DNA of 58,750 nt from Bacteroidales bacterium (GCA_017429685.1 JAFROL010000012.1:1-58750), one strand, 5' to 3'; counted from the stretch's first letter, positions 16,295 to 25,019 are shown. Notes: generated from the letters alone by a model not told the origin. A program made the numbers and translations.

Positions 16295-18619
16295 TTAGTG
16301 ACTAATGACGAGTGAATGGTGACCGGGCGAGAGTGTGCGCTCTCTTGCGGTGCCGGGGAATACGGTGGCGGTGGTGCCTTCGGGAATCGTGACTTCCAGC
16401 TTATCACCACTGATTTCCACCTGTATGTCGCCGTATTGGGTCGGCTTCACTACCCGAACCCATTCGATGCCCTCGCAAGGCTGTGGGTCGACGAAGAAGT
16501 GCTTGTAGCCAGGCTGTTCGGGGTCAGGACGGATGCCGGCGAGTGCCTGATAGAACCAGATTCCAATGCCATTGTAGCAGTTGTGGACTCGGCTGCGGTC
16601 CTCCTTACCGGGCAAGCCACAACCCCACGATTCCCAGGTGGTGAATGTGTTAATGTGTGAATGCGTTAATGTGTTAATGTGTGAATGCGTTAGTGGCTGC
16701 CGCGTCAGCCCGCTTTCCGCTTTCCGCTCTCCGTTTTCCGCTTTCCGCTCTCCGCTTTCCGCTTCCATCATCCTCAGGTAGCCCGGGTAGTCGGGCTGGC
16801 GCAGCAGGGTGGCCATCAGGTCGGTCTGCCTTTCGCGGATGCACCATTCGGTGAAAATCGGTGTTCCCATAAGCCCAAATGCCACGTGGTCGCGGTATTT
16901 ACCGTGAATGTCTTTGATTAATTGCGCCTTTACGGCGGCAGCGGTGGCACTGTCGGGCGGTATGACCATTAGCAGGGCGTAGGCCATATCGAGCGGTGTG
17001 CCGTTGGCGTAAGTGTGGGTCTCGGGGTGGTAGAAATGGCGGTGGATGGCCTCTACGACTTTTTGCCGCCGTGCAGCGAATTGCTCTGCATCGTCCAGAT
17101 GGCCAGTCATAATAGCCATCTGTTCCATATTCGATAGGCATTCGGCAATGAAGCAGCTGCTGGCGTGCAGCACACTCTCGCCACCGATGTCGACGCCGTC
17201 GGGTGCCAGCCAGTCGGCCAGAAACCACGAGTGCCGCTCGGTGTCGCCCCACGGTTGCAGGATGCCGTCCACACTATGCCGCTCGATGTAGTCCATCCAG
17301 CGGAGCATATCGTTGTAGTAGTTGTAGATGAGGCTGCGGTCGTCATAGTTGACATAGGTGCGCCACGGGGCCTTGACTATGAAGCCTTGCCAGTAGGGCC
17401 CGCCGCCGGTGTGGAAGGCCGGAGCCACATAGGGCAGGTCGCCCGTGCTGTCCAGCGCGACGTGCCAGGCTTGCATCCACTGGCGGTAGGTGTCGCGCAC
17501 GTCCCAGAGGGTCTGCAGGGTGTTGGTGCTGCTGTTGCCGTCGCCGCCGTAGCCCATACGTTCTATATGCGGGCAGTCGACCATATATCCGCTGAAGGTT
17601 AGGCAGCTGAGCGTGTATTTCACCATATCGTGGATGGCGTTCAGGCGCGGGTCGCTGCACTCGAACGAGGCTCCGCCAAAGGGGTCGACGGCGCTGATTT
17701 GCTGGACGTTGGCAGATGCTACGGTGGCGCCTTTGACTCGCACATAGCGGAAACTGTGGGTGTGGAAACGGTTACGGAATATATCCTTTCCGCTGCCGTC
17801 GCTGATATAGATGTCGGTCTCGGTGTGGGGAGGCTTGGCGCTGCGATGGTCGAGGTATTCCATTGTGGCCTGCTGTCCTACGGTCATAGAGTCGAACGCC
17901 ACTACCAGCCAGCCTGTCACCACGCGGCCGAAATCTAAAACGATGCTGCCGTCAGGCTCTTTTTCGATGTCTTTCAGCTTGATGATGTCGACGATGCGGT
18001 TGCCTTCGAATTCCTGTTGCCTAACTGTGATGCCGCTCGCATCATAGACCGAGGTAGGACGCCAATGCTCGCGTAACCGTGCGTCGTAGCGCTCGCCGCC
18101 GAACTGTAGGGGTTGCCAGCTGCCGGTGTAGCTGTAGGGCGAGGGCGTGGCCTGCCAGGTGCTGTCGGTCCATACGACGTAGTCGATCAGACCGCACTCT
18201 TTGTCTGCCACTTCGCTCATCAATGCTGCCTTCGCCACCGCTGGCGTGCCATAGATTCGTCCCCAGCCCTGACCGAGCCAGAGCATCACCTCGTTGTCGC
18301 CTTCGCGCACCAGGTCGGTGATGTCGTAGCTTACCTCCAGAGCGCGCTTGTCGAGTTGCGATACAGCGGGTTGCAGCACCCGGTCGCCAACCTTCACGCC
18401 ATTGATATAGACCTCGTGGTAGCCCAGCGATGTTACGCTGATGTGGAAAGTTAGCGTCTGAAAATCATAGCGTTTTAGCTCGTTTTTCTTTACGGTGAAT
18501 GTCTTGCGCAGCATAGGCGTTTCCGCCCATCCGCCATCGATGCGACAGCCGATGAACGACTGCCCCTGAACCACAATGGCCAGCATCAGCATTAGCGGAA
18601 GCAGAAACAGTTTCTTCAT
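16295..18619 (-). CDS. Second alpha-L-rhamnosidase, GH78, with in-frame repeat insertion
   Basis: 774 residues from the ATG at 18619, which overlaps the stop of sstT (ATGA). Signal peptide MKKLFLLPLMLMLAIVVQGQ. GH78 features are the jelly-roll strand YINGVKVGDRVLQP, the variant catalytic segment DCPHIERMGYGGDGN, and the late TTWESWGCG motif. Immediately before TTWESWG about 42 residues (618-660) are encoded by a complete composite repeat (16641-16766): Lys/Glu-rich from the B array, LTRQP from the core, and THSHINTL units from the A array. The last residues HHSLVISH are encoded by a different repeat (16296-16322). The enzyme is shorter than the 13433-16279 paralogue and lacks one conserved Asp in the DCPQRDE motif. 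Confidence 0.92.
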   Translation of the reverse strand: MKKLFLLPLMLMLAIVVQGQSFIGCRIDGGWAETPMLRKTFTVKKNELKRYDFQTLTFHISVTSLGYHEVYINGVKVGDRVLQPAVSQLDKRALEVSYDITDLVREGDNEVMLWLGQGWGRIYGTPAVAKAALMSEVADKECGLIDYVVWTDSTWQATPSPYSYTGSWQPLQFGGERYDARLREHWRPTSVYDASGITVRQQEFEGNRIVDIIKLKDIEKEPDGSIVLDFGRVVTGWLVVAFDSMTVGQQATMEYLDHRSAKPPHTETDIYISDGSGKDIFRNRFHTHSFRYVRVKGATVASANVQQISAVDPFGGASFECSDPRLNAIHDMVKYTLSCLTFSGYMVDCPHIERMGYGGDGNSSTNTLQTLWDVRDTYRQWMQAWHVALDSTGDLPYVAPAFHTGGGPYWQGFIVKAPWRTYVNYDDRSLIYNYYNDMLRWMDYIERHSVDGILQPWGDTERHSWFLADWLAPDGVDIGGESVLHASSCFIAECLSNMEQMAIMTGHLDDAEQFAARRQKVVEAIHRHFYHPETHTYANGTPLDMAYALLMVIPPDSATAAAVKAQLIKDIHGKYRDHVAFGLMGTPIFTEWCIRERQTDLMATLLRQPDYPGYLRMMEAESGERKAENGERKAESGLTRQPLTHSHINTLTHSHINTFTTWESWGCGLPGKEDRSRVHNCYNGIGIWFYQALAGIRPDPEQPGYKHFFVDPQPCEGIEWVRVVKPTQYGDIQVEISGDKLEVTIPEGTTATVFPGTARERTLSPGHHSLVISH
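16296..16322. repeat. Class 3 C-type repeat forming the GH78 C-terminus
   Basis: AGTGACTAATGACGAGTGAA-like units of the GTGAATAGTGATTA family; they contain the last codons of the GH78 gene. Confidence 0.55.
16641..16766. repeat. Complete class 1 composite repeat inserted in frame in a GH78 gene
   Basis: A array (TTAATGTGTGAATGCG units, 16641-16691), core GGCTGCCGCGTCAGCC (16695-16710), B array (CTTTCCG-type 7-nt units, 16711-16766). Its length of 126 bp is exactly 42 codons. It is the best-preserved genic copy. Confidence 0.9.
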
Positions 18620-19848
18620 AGCTGTCCGTTTTTCTTCTTGTCGTAATATTCTGCTGTAGCGGTAAAGAAAGCGTCGCCGCTGCTGTTGAGTGCGGTCTCC
18701 ACCGAGTCCTGCACCACGCCGATAATGAAGCCGATGGCGACGGCCTGCATAGCGATGTCGTTGCCGATGCCGAAGAAGGAGCAGGCCATCGGGATGAGCA
18801 GCAGGCTTCCGCCGGCCACGCCCGAAGCGCCGCAGGCACCAAGGGTGGCGATGATGCCAAGAAACAGCGCCGAACCGAAGGTGACGTCGATGCCCAGTGT
18901 GTGTGCCACCGCCAGCGAAAAAACGGTGATGGTCACCGCCGCGCCGTCCATATTGATAGTGGCTCCGAGCGGAATGCTGACGCTGTAGAAATCCTCGTCG
19001 AGTCCCATTTTCTTGCACAGCGACATATTGATGGGGATGTTGGCTGCCGACGAGCGGGTGAAGAAAGCTTGCAAGCCGCTTTCTTTCAGACAGGTGAAGA
19101 GCAGGGGATAGGGGTTTCGGCGCGTAAGTATGAACGACAGCAGCGGATTGAAGATGAAAGCATTGGCAAACATACAGCCCACCAGGAGCAACAGCAGGTG
19201 GCCGTAGGTGGTGAAGACCGACAGGCCGTTTTCGCTGACGGTGGTGAAGACCAGACCCAGGATGCCGAACGGGGCAAACTGGATGACCCATTTAACCACC
19301 TTCGACACCACGTCGCTCAGATCGTGCACCACCTGTACTGTGGCTTTCGATGCCATCGTCTTCAGCGCGATGCCGAGGACGATGCTCCAGAACAGGATGG
19401 CTATATAGTTGGCGTTAGCCACAGCGGCCACGGGATTGCCAACCATACTGGTCAGCAGGTTGGTGAACACTTCGCCCAGCGAGCCCGCTGCTTCGCCGGT
19501 AGCGGCAGTTGCAACGCCGCCCAGTTGCAGCGTCACAGGGAACAGAAAACTGCCCACTACGGCGCATACGGCAGCGATAAAGGTACTGAGAATGTATATG
19601 CTTATCAGCGTTGTGAATCGTCGTCCCAATCCCTTCCCTGCCTTGGCAATGGAAGAGATTACCAGTACAGCAACCAACACGGGTGCGATGCCCTTCAGGG
19701 CGCTGACAAAGATGCGGCCCAGAATGCCGATGCCGCTCCATCCCGGCAGGGTCAGGCCCAGGATGGTGCCTATGGCAAGTCCGATCAGTATCCTCAGCAT
19801 CAGGCTGACGGATGTGTAGCTTTTCAGTATTTTTTTGAAGATGTTCAT
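18616..19848 (-). CDS. sstT: Serine/threonine:Na+ symporter SstT
   Basis: 410 residues, dicarboxylate/amino-acid:cation symporter family with 8-9 membrane segments. Recognisable SstT features are the hairpin-loop segment FTRSSAANIPINM and the ion/substrate segment IPLGATINMDGAAVTITV, with ALNSSGDAFFTATAEY near the end. It would import serine/threonine with sodium across the inner membrane. It is translationally coupled to the downstream GH78 gene (ATGA) and 23 nt after GH97, an unexpected place for an amino-acid transporter. Confidence 0.95.
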   Translation of the reverse strand: MNIFKKILKSYTSVSLMLRILIGLAIGTILGLTLPGWSGIGILGRIFVSALKGIAPVLVAVLVISSIAKAGKGLGRRFTTLISIYILSTFIAAVCAVVGSFLFPVTLQLGGVATAATGEAAGSLGEVFTNLLTSMVGNPVAAVANANYIAILFWSIVLGIALKTMASKATVQVVHDLSDVVSKVVKWVIQFAPFGILGLVFTTVSENGLSVFTTYGHLLLLLVGCMFANAFIFNPLLSFILTRRNPYPLLFTCLKESGLQAFFTRSSAANIPINMSLCKKMGLDEDFYSVSIPLGATINMDGAAVTITVFSLAVAHTLGIDVTFGSALFLGIIATLGACGASGVAGGSLLLIPMACSFFGIGNDIAMQAVAIGFIIGVVQDSVETALNSSGDAFFTATAEYYDKKKNGQL

Positions 19849-19871
19849 AGTTTAGGAATGGGTTTTGCTTG

Positions 19872-21860
19872 TTATTCTATTTTTGCGACAAATCCACCGC
19901 CGGGAGCCATCCTGACCTTAATGACTGTCGTGTTTTGGTTTGCATCGGATTTTGTCACGCGGTAGTCGCTCCCTTTCCTGTGGGCGTTGATACCGTCAGT
20001 GTATAACTCTATATTCACGGCTCTGTCTGTCAGCTGTTTCAAGTCTATTTCCACTTCCCGTTCGGTCCAGTTGGTGATGCCTCCAACGTACCACGTTTTG
20101 CCTTTGCGGCGGGCGGTGACGATGTACTCGCCCACTTCGCCCTGCAGCACGCGCGTCTCGTCCCACACGGTGGGTATCTCGGCTACAAAGCGCGTATAGT
20201 CAGGCTCGCGCTCGTAGTGCGTCGGCGAGTCGCAGAGCATATTGAGCGGCGACTCCAGCACGATGTACAGCGCCAACTGGTGGCAGCGCGTGCCCTGGCT
20301 CATCGGCTCCATCCAGCAAGGGTGGTAGTTCCACTTGCCGCCGTTTAGCATCGCCCCCTGCGTATAGTCCATCGGGCCGGCGGCCTGGCGGATGAAGGGT
20401 ATCTCGCAGTCGTAGCGCATCTGGTCTACGGTGGTCGGGGCCCACTTCATCTGCTCCAATCCGAAGACGCCCTCGAAGTTGAGCACGTTGGGGTAGGTGC
20501 GCGTGAAGCCTGCGGGCTTGAAGGCGCCGTGGAAGTCGACAAGCAGGTGGTGCTTGGCGCAGGTCTCCGCCGCACGGCGGTAGAAGTCGACGGCGAGCTG
20601 GTCGTCGCGGTCCATAAAGTCGATCTTGAAGCCTTTGATGCCCATCTGACTATAGTGCTCGCACACGCGCTCCATGTCCCTTTCAAAGGCATAATAGCCG
20701 GCCCAGAGGATGATGCCGACATTCCTTTCTTTGGCATACTGCGCCAGCATGGGCAGGTCGATCTCAGGCACCACCTGGAAGAGGTCGGCCTCGCCGTTGA
20801 CGGCCCAGCCCTCGTCGAGGATGACGTATTCGATGCCATACTTGGAGGCGAAGTCGATGTAGTGCTTGTAGGTGTCGTTGTTCACTCCGGCAGGGAAGTC
20901 GACGCCGCTGATGTTAAAGCAGTTCCACCACTCCCAAGCCACCTTGCCGGGCTTGATCCAGCTGATATCATCCACTCGCGACGGCTCCGCCAGCAGATAG
21001 CTCATGTTGTTCATCGCAATCTCGGTGTCGGTGCCCACCATCATGATGCGCCACGGGAAGACCTTGCTGCGGTCCATCTCGGCAATGTAGTCCTCGCGCT
21101 CCTTCACCAGCAGCTGCAGGTTGTTGTGGCCTCCCTGCTCCACACGGCGGGGCAGCGGGGCATGTTGGCAATCGAGAATGCCGTCGGTGAAATGGCGCAG
21201 GTACATGCCGGGGTAGTCGAGCAGTGCGGACTCGGTGATGCACACCTTCACGCCATTGTCGCAATGCACCATCAGCGGCAGGAAGCAGAGGCGGCGCTTG
21301 TCCAACTGCGAGAGGGTGGTGTGGGTGTATTGGTTCTCAAACGAGGTGCTGTACTGCACATCGTGGCGCAGCGAGTCGAACTGGCTGACGTATGGCGCGG
21401 TGACCTCCCAGTTGGGGTCGAAATTGTAGCTCACGGTCTCTTGTATGACCCTGCCGGGTTCGCCCTCCCATACGAAGCGGTAGGCTATGCCCTCGTTGTA
21501 GGCTCGGAAGACAAGCGAGAGACCTTCTTTCAGGTGCAGTGTCATCTCGTTGAAGTGGTTACGCATCGAGGCCTGCCGCGTGAAGGGCGAGGCTACAACC
21601 TCGTCGACCGTGCGGCGCGTGACCTTCCGAACGCTCATCTTGTCGAACGACTGCTTCCCTTGAGTGTATTCAAGGTCAATGAACGTGGGACGCAACAGCT
21701 GTACACTGTCGTAATAGACGTAATATCCAGACGATACGCCGTCTGACTCGATATGTGCTACCAGCCGACTGTTGGGCGAGGCAAGGGTTAACGACCGCTC
21801 CTGAGCCGAGGTTGCCACTGACAGTACCAGCAAAAAAAATATCGTATACATTTTTTTCAT
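19872..21860 (-). CDS. GH97 glycosidase, retaining alpha-galactosidase type
   Basis: 662 residues with signal peptide ending near TSA-QE. GH97 order: N-terminal beta-super-sandwich, (beta/alpha)8 barrel (EWWNCFNISGVDFP, YVILDEGWA, GFKIDFMDRDDQ, LLVDFHGAFKP) and C-terminal sandwich ending RMAPGGGFVAKI. D414 in KIDFMDRDD lines up closely with the Asp nucleophile described for the retaining subgroup (BtGH97b), and the SusB-type glutamates are absent. An alpha-galactosidase-type retaining mechanism is therefore inferred. It is the first gene of the glycosidase operon and starts from the promoter at 21944-21974. Confidence 0.93.
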   Translation of the reverse strand: MKKMYTIFFLLVLSVATSAQERSLTLASPNSRLVAHIESDGVSSGYYVYYDSVQLLRPTFIDLEYTQGKQSFDKMSVRKVTRRTVDEVVASPFTRQASMRNHFNEMTLHLKEGLSLVFRAYNEGIAYRFVWEGEPGRVIQETVSYNFDPNWEVTAPYVSQFDSLRHDVQYSTSFENQYTHTTLSQLDKRRLCFLPLMVHCDNGVKVCITESALLDYPGMYLRHFTDGILDCQHAPLPRRVEQGGHNNLQLLVKEREDYIAEMDRSKVFPWRIMMVGTDTEIAMNNMSYLLAEPSRVDDISWIKPGKVAWEWWNCFNISGVDFPAGVNNDTYKHYIDFASKYGIEYVILDEGWAVNGEADLFQVVPEIDLPMLAQYAKERNVGIILWAGYYAFERDMERVCEHYSQMGIKGFKIDFMDRDDQLAVDFYRRAAETCAKHHLLVDFHGAFKPAGFTRTYPNVLNFEGVFGLEQMKWAPTTVDQMRYDCEIPFIRQAAGPMDYTQGAMLNGGKWNYHPCWMEPMSQGTRCHQLALYIVLESPLNMLCDSPTHYEREPDYTRFVAEIPTVWDETRVLQGEVGEYIVTARRKGKTWYVGGITNWTEREVEIDLKQLTDRAVNIELYTDGINAHRKGSDYRVTKSDANQNTTVIKVRMAPGGGFVAKIE

Positions 21861-21943
21861 ATTCCAAGTAATTCTCTAACTATTCTATATACTCACCTCA
21901 TTCAACAATAATAATGTAATGAATCCCCTCTTCGTTTATGGTG

Positions 21944-21974
21944 CAAAATTACGAAAGTTGAGCGACATGGCAAA
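21944..21974 (-). promoter_or_regulatory. Consensus promoter for the GH97-sstT-GH78-GH78 operon
   Basis: Minus strand: TTTG (21974-21971), spacer 19, TAATTTTG (21951-21944). The leader to the ATG at 21860 is about 77 nt. The stretch 21975-22140 upstream has no gene, only short imperfect repeats of the type GAAATGAAGTAA. Confidence 0.85.
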
Positions 21975-22146
21975 ATTTATTTTGACATATCCGAAATGAA
22001 GTAATGCCCACGGAGTGAAAGTTACGGAAGTCGAGAGCAGAAGAAGTTTTCTTATTTTGCCGAGATGAAGCAACTTGGACGAAGTCAAATGAAGTAACGC
22101 TGGCATAAAACAAAGACACACATTTTCGCGAGATAAAGAAAATATA

Positions 22147-22178
22147 TTTGCCTACGTCGGAAAAAGTATGTATTTTTG
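22147..22178 (+). promoter_or_regulatory. Promoter of the structured small RNA
   Basis: TTTG (22147-22150), spacer 20, TATTTTTG (22171-22178). It points at the RNA and is divergent from the glycosidase operon. Confidence 0.75.
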
Positions 22179-22184
22179 CACCGA

Positions 22185-22408
22185 TAATTAAAATACAACA
22201 ATATATGGCATAAAGACAAAGGAATTATTAGAAAAACAAAGACATATTAAAGCGTATTCGCTTTTCTTTGCAGGTGGAAATCTGGTAAATTTCTTCAAAC
22301 TTACAGCAATAGAAAGGAGAAATGTTCACAATACCGTGAGCTTTCTTGTTGCTGTAAGGGTTTTACCAGAGCCTCCACTTGAACAAATGAAGTTCACGGC
22401 TTTTTTTA
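22185..22408 (+). ncRNA. ssrS: Structured small RNA, possibly 6S-type (Bacteroidales-1-like)
   Basis: No credible protein is encoded. Elements in order: hairpin AAAGCG-TATT-CGCTTT (about 22249-22264); a long-range stem pairing 22272-22289 (GGTGGA...TCTGGTAAA) with 22361-22380 (TTTACCAGA...TCCACT); an asymmetric bubble (22290-22299); a long terminal stem pairing 22300-22316 (CTTACAGCAA..GAAAG) with 22341-22358 (CTTTC..TTGCTGTAAG). A final TGAAC/GTTCA hairpin is followed by TTTTTTT (22402-22408). A closing stem, open bubble, terminal stem and terminator is the layout of 6S RNA, which sequesters RNA polymerase. Bacteroidales-1 RNA has been proposed to be the 6S RNA of this order. The structure is well supported, the 6S name less so. 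Confidence 0.5.
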
Positions 22409-22455
22409 TGCAAAAAAAAAGAAACACTGTGTCACATTATGGCACTCCAATGATA

Positions 22456-22463
22456 TATCTTTG
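22456..22463 (+). promoter_or_regulatory. -7 element TATCTTTG before the 22495 operon
   Basis: A good -7 match 32 nt before the first start codon; the -33 box is weak (TGTG). Transcription would start about 25 nt before the gene. Confidence 0.5.
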
Positions 22464-22494
22464 CATTCGAAAGTAACAATAATAGGTTTAAATA

Positions 22495-22740
22495 ATGGAA
22501 GCTGTTTTATTTTTTGAGAAGCTCTTCACGAAAGAGATGTATTTGATACCAGAATGCGGCAACTATATTTACCGTTCTGTTCCGACGAAGCCATACGGAT
22601 GGAATGTTTGGCGGAAAACTATCGGCGGTGGTGAAGAACAACCATACGACTGGAAAGAGGATGTCGGTTTAGGATGCTGGTGGGAAGCGGTGATGATGAG
22701 ATTTCCTGTCTCTAAAGAAAGATATGATAACTTTAAATAG
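22495..22740 (+). CDS. Small Trp-rich hypothetical protein
   Basis: 81 residues, ATG at 22495. No family recognised. It is rich in Trp and Tyr (GWNVWRKT, LGCWWEAVMMRFP), has no signal peptide or membrane segment, and is AT-rich. It is followed 8 nt later by the macro-like gene and was probably acquired with it. Confidence 0.6.
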   Translation: MEAVLFFEKLFTKEMYLIPECGNYIYRSVPTKPYGWNVWRKTIGGGEEQPYDWKEDVGLGCWWEAVMMRFPVSKERYDNFK

Positions 22741-22748
22741 TGTAGATT

Positions 22749-23891
22749 ATGGTGTCAAACTATAAAGGTAGAAAGTTGTCAGCAGAACCTATTAGAGAAT
22801 TGACGCGTTGTGAGGTATTTGTTTTTGGCAGCAATTTGGAAGGCAAACACCGTGGTGGTGCTGCAGGATATGCCTGCCGTCATTTTGGTGCAACCTTTGG
22901 ACAAGGAGTTGGGCCCCAAGGACAATGCTATGCCATTCCAACCATGTTCGAAACAGTTGGAGAAATGGTTCCATACGTCCAAGATTTTATAGAATATGTA
23001 AGAGACCATCCAATGAACAGGTTTCTTATCACACGGTTGGGATGTGGTATAGCTGGCTTTAAAGACCAACAGGTCGCACCTCTATTCTATGAATTGCGTG
23101 ATGTGAATAATGCAGTGTTTGCTCTTGAATGGTGGCTCGTTTTTTTTGATATAGATATGAGACTGGGCAGACAAAAGGAAGAGTCTCCCGCGTTGAATTA
23201 TGGAATCGACGAAGAAGAACTTGTGCGTTTAAGCCGTATGTACAGATATGAAATAGGAGCAGCACTTAATAATAGCTATCCATATATAGGAATACGTTAT
23301 GTTGATGGTGACGGTAAATTCGGCTACACAAGTTTCGGTTTTGGCTTCTTTTTTCACAGTCCATGGGAATTCTATGTGTGTTCTAAGGACGAGAAATACA
23401 AAGATCAGCATGCAGATTATATCCTATACGATGAATTTCATGACGAATGTCCAAACAAAGGCTATGTACGCAGGGTACATTTTGCTGGAGTGCGTACCCC
23501 GTTTAAAGACAAACGGGGAGACTACATTTATACGGGAGACATAGTTCGGGCCTATTTTCATGGGGCATCCTATGTTTTACCAGTCGGAGTGGTTCATGAA
23601 GAGTATGCATTGTTGCTCGACAATCACTGCATTCGTATGTCTGAATGTTCCAAGTTTGACCGACTTGGAACAGTGTTCTATGGTTTGGATGCCAATTTTA
23701 ATGACGACAAGTTGGTAAGAAACCGTAACGGACAATTCTTTAGCAGCGTTTACGGAGCCTTCGCCAGCCCACCTACAAGTACATTGGGAAAAGAACTGGC
23801 AAAGGCCAGATTAACCCCAAATTTCTTTACGGATAACATTCCCTACATTGTTCTAAACGAGTTGGGTGTTGAGTACAATTGGAGACATTAA
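22749..23891 (+). CDS. Macro-like (A1S_2505-type) domain fused to a YopX-like domain
   Basis: 380 residues. The N-terminal 130 residues read VFVFGSNLEGKHRGGAAGYA ... YAIPTM ... FLITRLGCGIAGF. This is the glycine-rich pattern of the A1S_2505 family, macro-domain-like proteins often found in phages that may bind ADP-ribose or related nucleotides. Residues about 250-300 (TPFKDKRGDYIYTGDIVRA ... GVV) resemble YopX family phage proteins. The middle part (about 150-230) is unassigned. Sandwiched between a small hypothetical and a GIY-YIG gene, all on one strand and AT-rich, it looks phage- or mobile-derived. Domain names are from pattern recognition; biochemical role unknown. Confidence 0.7.
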   Translation: MVSNYKGRKLSAEPIRELTRCEVFVFGSNLEGKHRGGAAGYACRHFGATFGQGVGPQGQCYAIPTMFETVGEMVPYVQDFIEYVRDHPMNRFLITRLGCGIAGFKDQQVAPLFYELRDVNNAVFALEWWLVFFDIDMRLGRQKEESPALNYGIDEEELVRLSRMYRYEIGAALNNSYPYIGIRYVDGDGKFGYTSFGFGFFFHSPWEFYVCSKDEKYKDQHADYILYDEFHDECPNKGYVRRVHFAGVRTPFKDKRGDYIYTGDIVRAYFHGASYVLPVGVVHEEYALLLDNHCIRMSECSKFDRLGTVFYGLDANFNDDKLVRNRNGQFFSSVYGAFASPPTSTLGKELAKARLTPNFFTDNIPYIVLNELGVEYNWRH

Positions 23892-23914
23892 TAAACCTAT
23901 AAAACATTTTAATT

Positions 23915-24736
23915 ATGCTTATCACAATTCAAGAATTATTAGTAAGATGCGGACTCCCAAAGGACGCAAAGGCCAAACTGGTGCGACACAAAGACCATCG
24001 CCAGAATGTTTATGACCTTTATCGCTTCCATCGGGATAAATTTGAGGATTATCAGGCGATACAATCCAAGCCTGTTTTCGACAAGTTGGACTACATTGTC
24101 AGTTTCATCGGCGAGGAAGGTAGAAGAGCTCGTTTTGTTGGCGTGTATCGTGTTTTGCGTGTTCAGCCCATAGAGGAAGTCCGTCAAACGATTGAAAATC
24201 CCAACGACAAATATTTCTATACATTAGAGGAAGTCGGAGGTTTCGAAAGATTAAAAGAACGTGTAATTATCAATTGGTCCAACCCAATCTCATGGCATCA
24301 GAAATTCAGCAACGAGATGGAGGTTATCGAAATATCTTCTGGTTTCGATTCCAAGCCTTTCCCTGGCTATCTTGACTTCATTCTCACATTCGATGAGTTG
24401 ACTGAGTTGGTAAATACCGACAACGAAGAATGGCGTCACATGCTTTCAAATGTTTACGGTGTCTATGTGATTAGAGACACAAAAACCGACAAACTCTATA
24501 TTGGATCGGCATATGGCAAGGAAGGCATCTGGCAACGATGGGAAGTGTATGTAAAGACCAATGGGCATGGTAACAACAAAACTCTAAAAGAGATGGTTGA
24601 TGGTGATCCAGGCTATTCCAAGAACTTTGCATTCTCATTATTGATGATAATGTCAAAGAACACTCCTGATGACCAAGTAATAGCACAAGAGAAACTAATG
24701 AAAGAGAAGCTGGGTGCTGAATATTGTAACAATTAA
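23915..24736 (+). CDS. GIY-YIG nuclease domain protein
   Basis: 273 residues. The C-terminal third carries the GIY-YIG signature: YGVYVIRD (about residue 180), LYIGSA about 12 residues later, then IWQRWEVYV and a catalytic-type glutamate in AQEKLMKEKLG. The N-terminal 170 residues are not recognised. Such proteins cut DNA in homing, restriction or repair. This one follows the macro-like gene by 23 nt and ends the plus-strand unit before the terminator at 24789-24828. Confidence 0.8.
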   Translation: MLITIQELLVRCGLPKDAKAKLVRHKDHRQNVYDLYRFHRDKFEDYQAIQSKPVFDKLDYIVSFIGEEGRRARFVGVYRVLRVQPIEEVRQTIENPNDKYFYTLEEVGGFERLKERVIINWSNPISWHQKFSNEMEVIEISSGFDSKPFPGYLDFILTFDELTELVNTDNEEWRHMLSNVYGVYVIRDTKTDKLYIGSAYGKEGIWQRWEVYVKTNGHGNNKTLKEMVDGDPGYSKNFAFSLLMIMSKNTPDDQVIAQEKLMKEKLGAEYCNN

Positions 24737-24788
24737 CTATCGATAGATTGTCGAAGGACACTTTTGTCGTAGCAATAGGTAAAACAAA

Positions 24789-24828
24789 GGGGGGAGCAAA
24801 ACCAGTAAGGCTTTACTCCCCTCTTTTT
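24789..24828 (+). terminator. Terminator of the macro-like/GIY-YIG operon
   Basis: Stem GGGGAG-AAA-CC / GG-TTT-CTCCCC with one or two mismatches, followed by TCTTTTT. Confidence 0.75.
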
Positions 24829-24848
24829 GTAGTGATTCTGGCATTGGA

Positions 24849-24922
24849 ACAAAGAGTCCTCCAAGAAGGCACAAAGAGCTTACCAAGAAGGCATCAATAC
24901 GAATGTGTGGAGAAAAATTGGA
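24849..24922. repeat. 22-nt tandem repeat plus conserved tail, left copy flanking the ATPase gene
   Basis: Two adjacent 22-nt units (ACAAAGAGTCCTCCAAGAAG.. and ACAAAGAGCTTACCAAGAAG.., 24849-24892), then ATACGAATGTGTGGAGAAAA. A related copy lies at 26251-26304 on the far side of the ATPase gene, and an inverted fragment is at 10622-10648. Confidence 0.75.
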
Positions 24923-25019
24923 ATTTCCCCGTCGACGCATATTTGTAATGAAAAACAGAACCGCCACTTCGGATTTTCGATGAATTTCCGAAGTGGCACT
25001 TCGGATTTTATGTATTTTT

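Noticed and set aside
16290-19291. A 998-codon open frame covering both the GH78 gene and the region opposite sstT
   Set aside because: The upstream 224 codons overlap sstT in another frame and are low-complexity Arg/His/Pro text. The true start is the ATG at 18619 with a signal peptide and an ATGA overlap.
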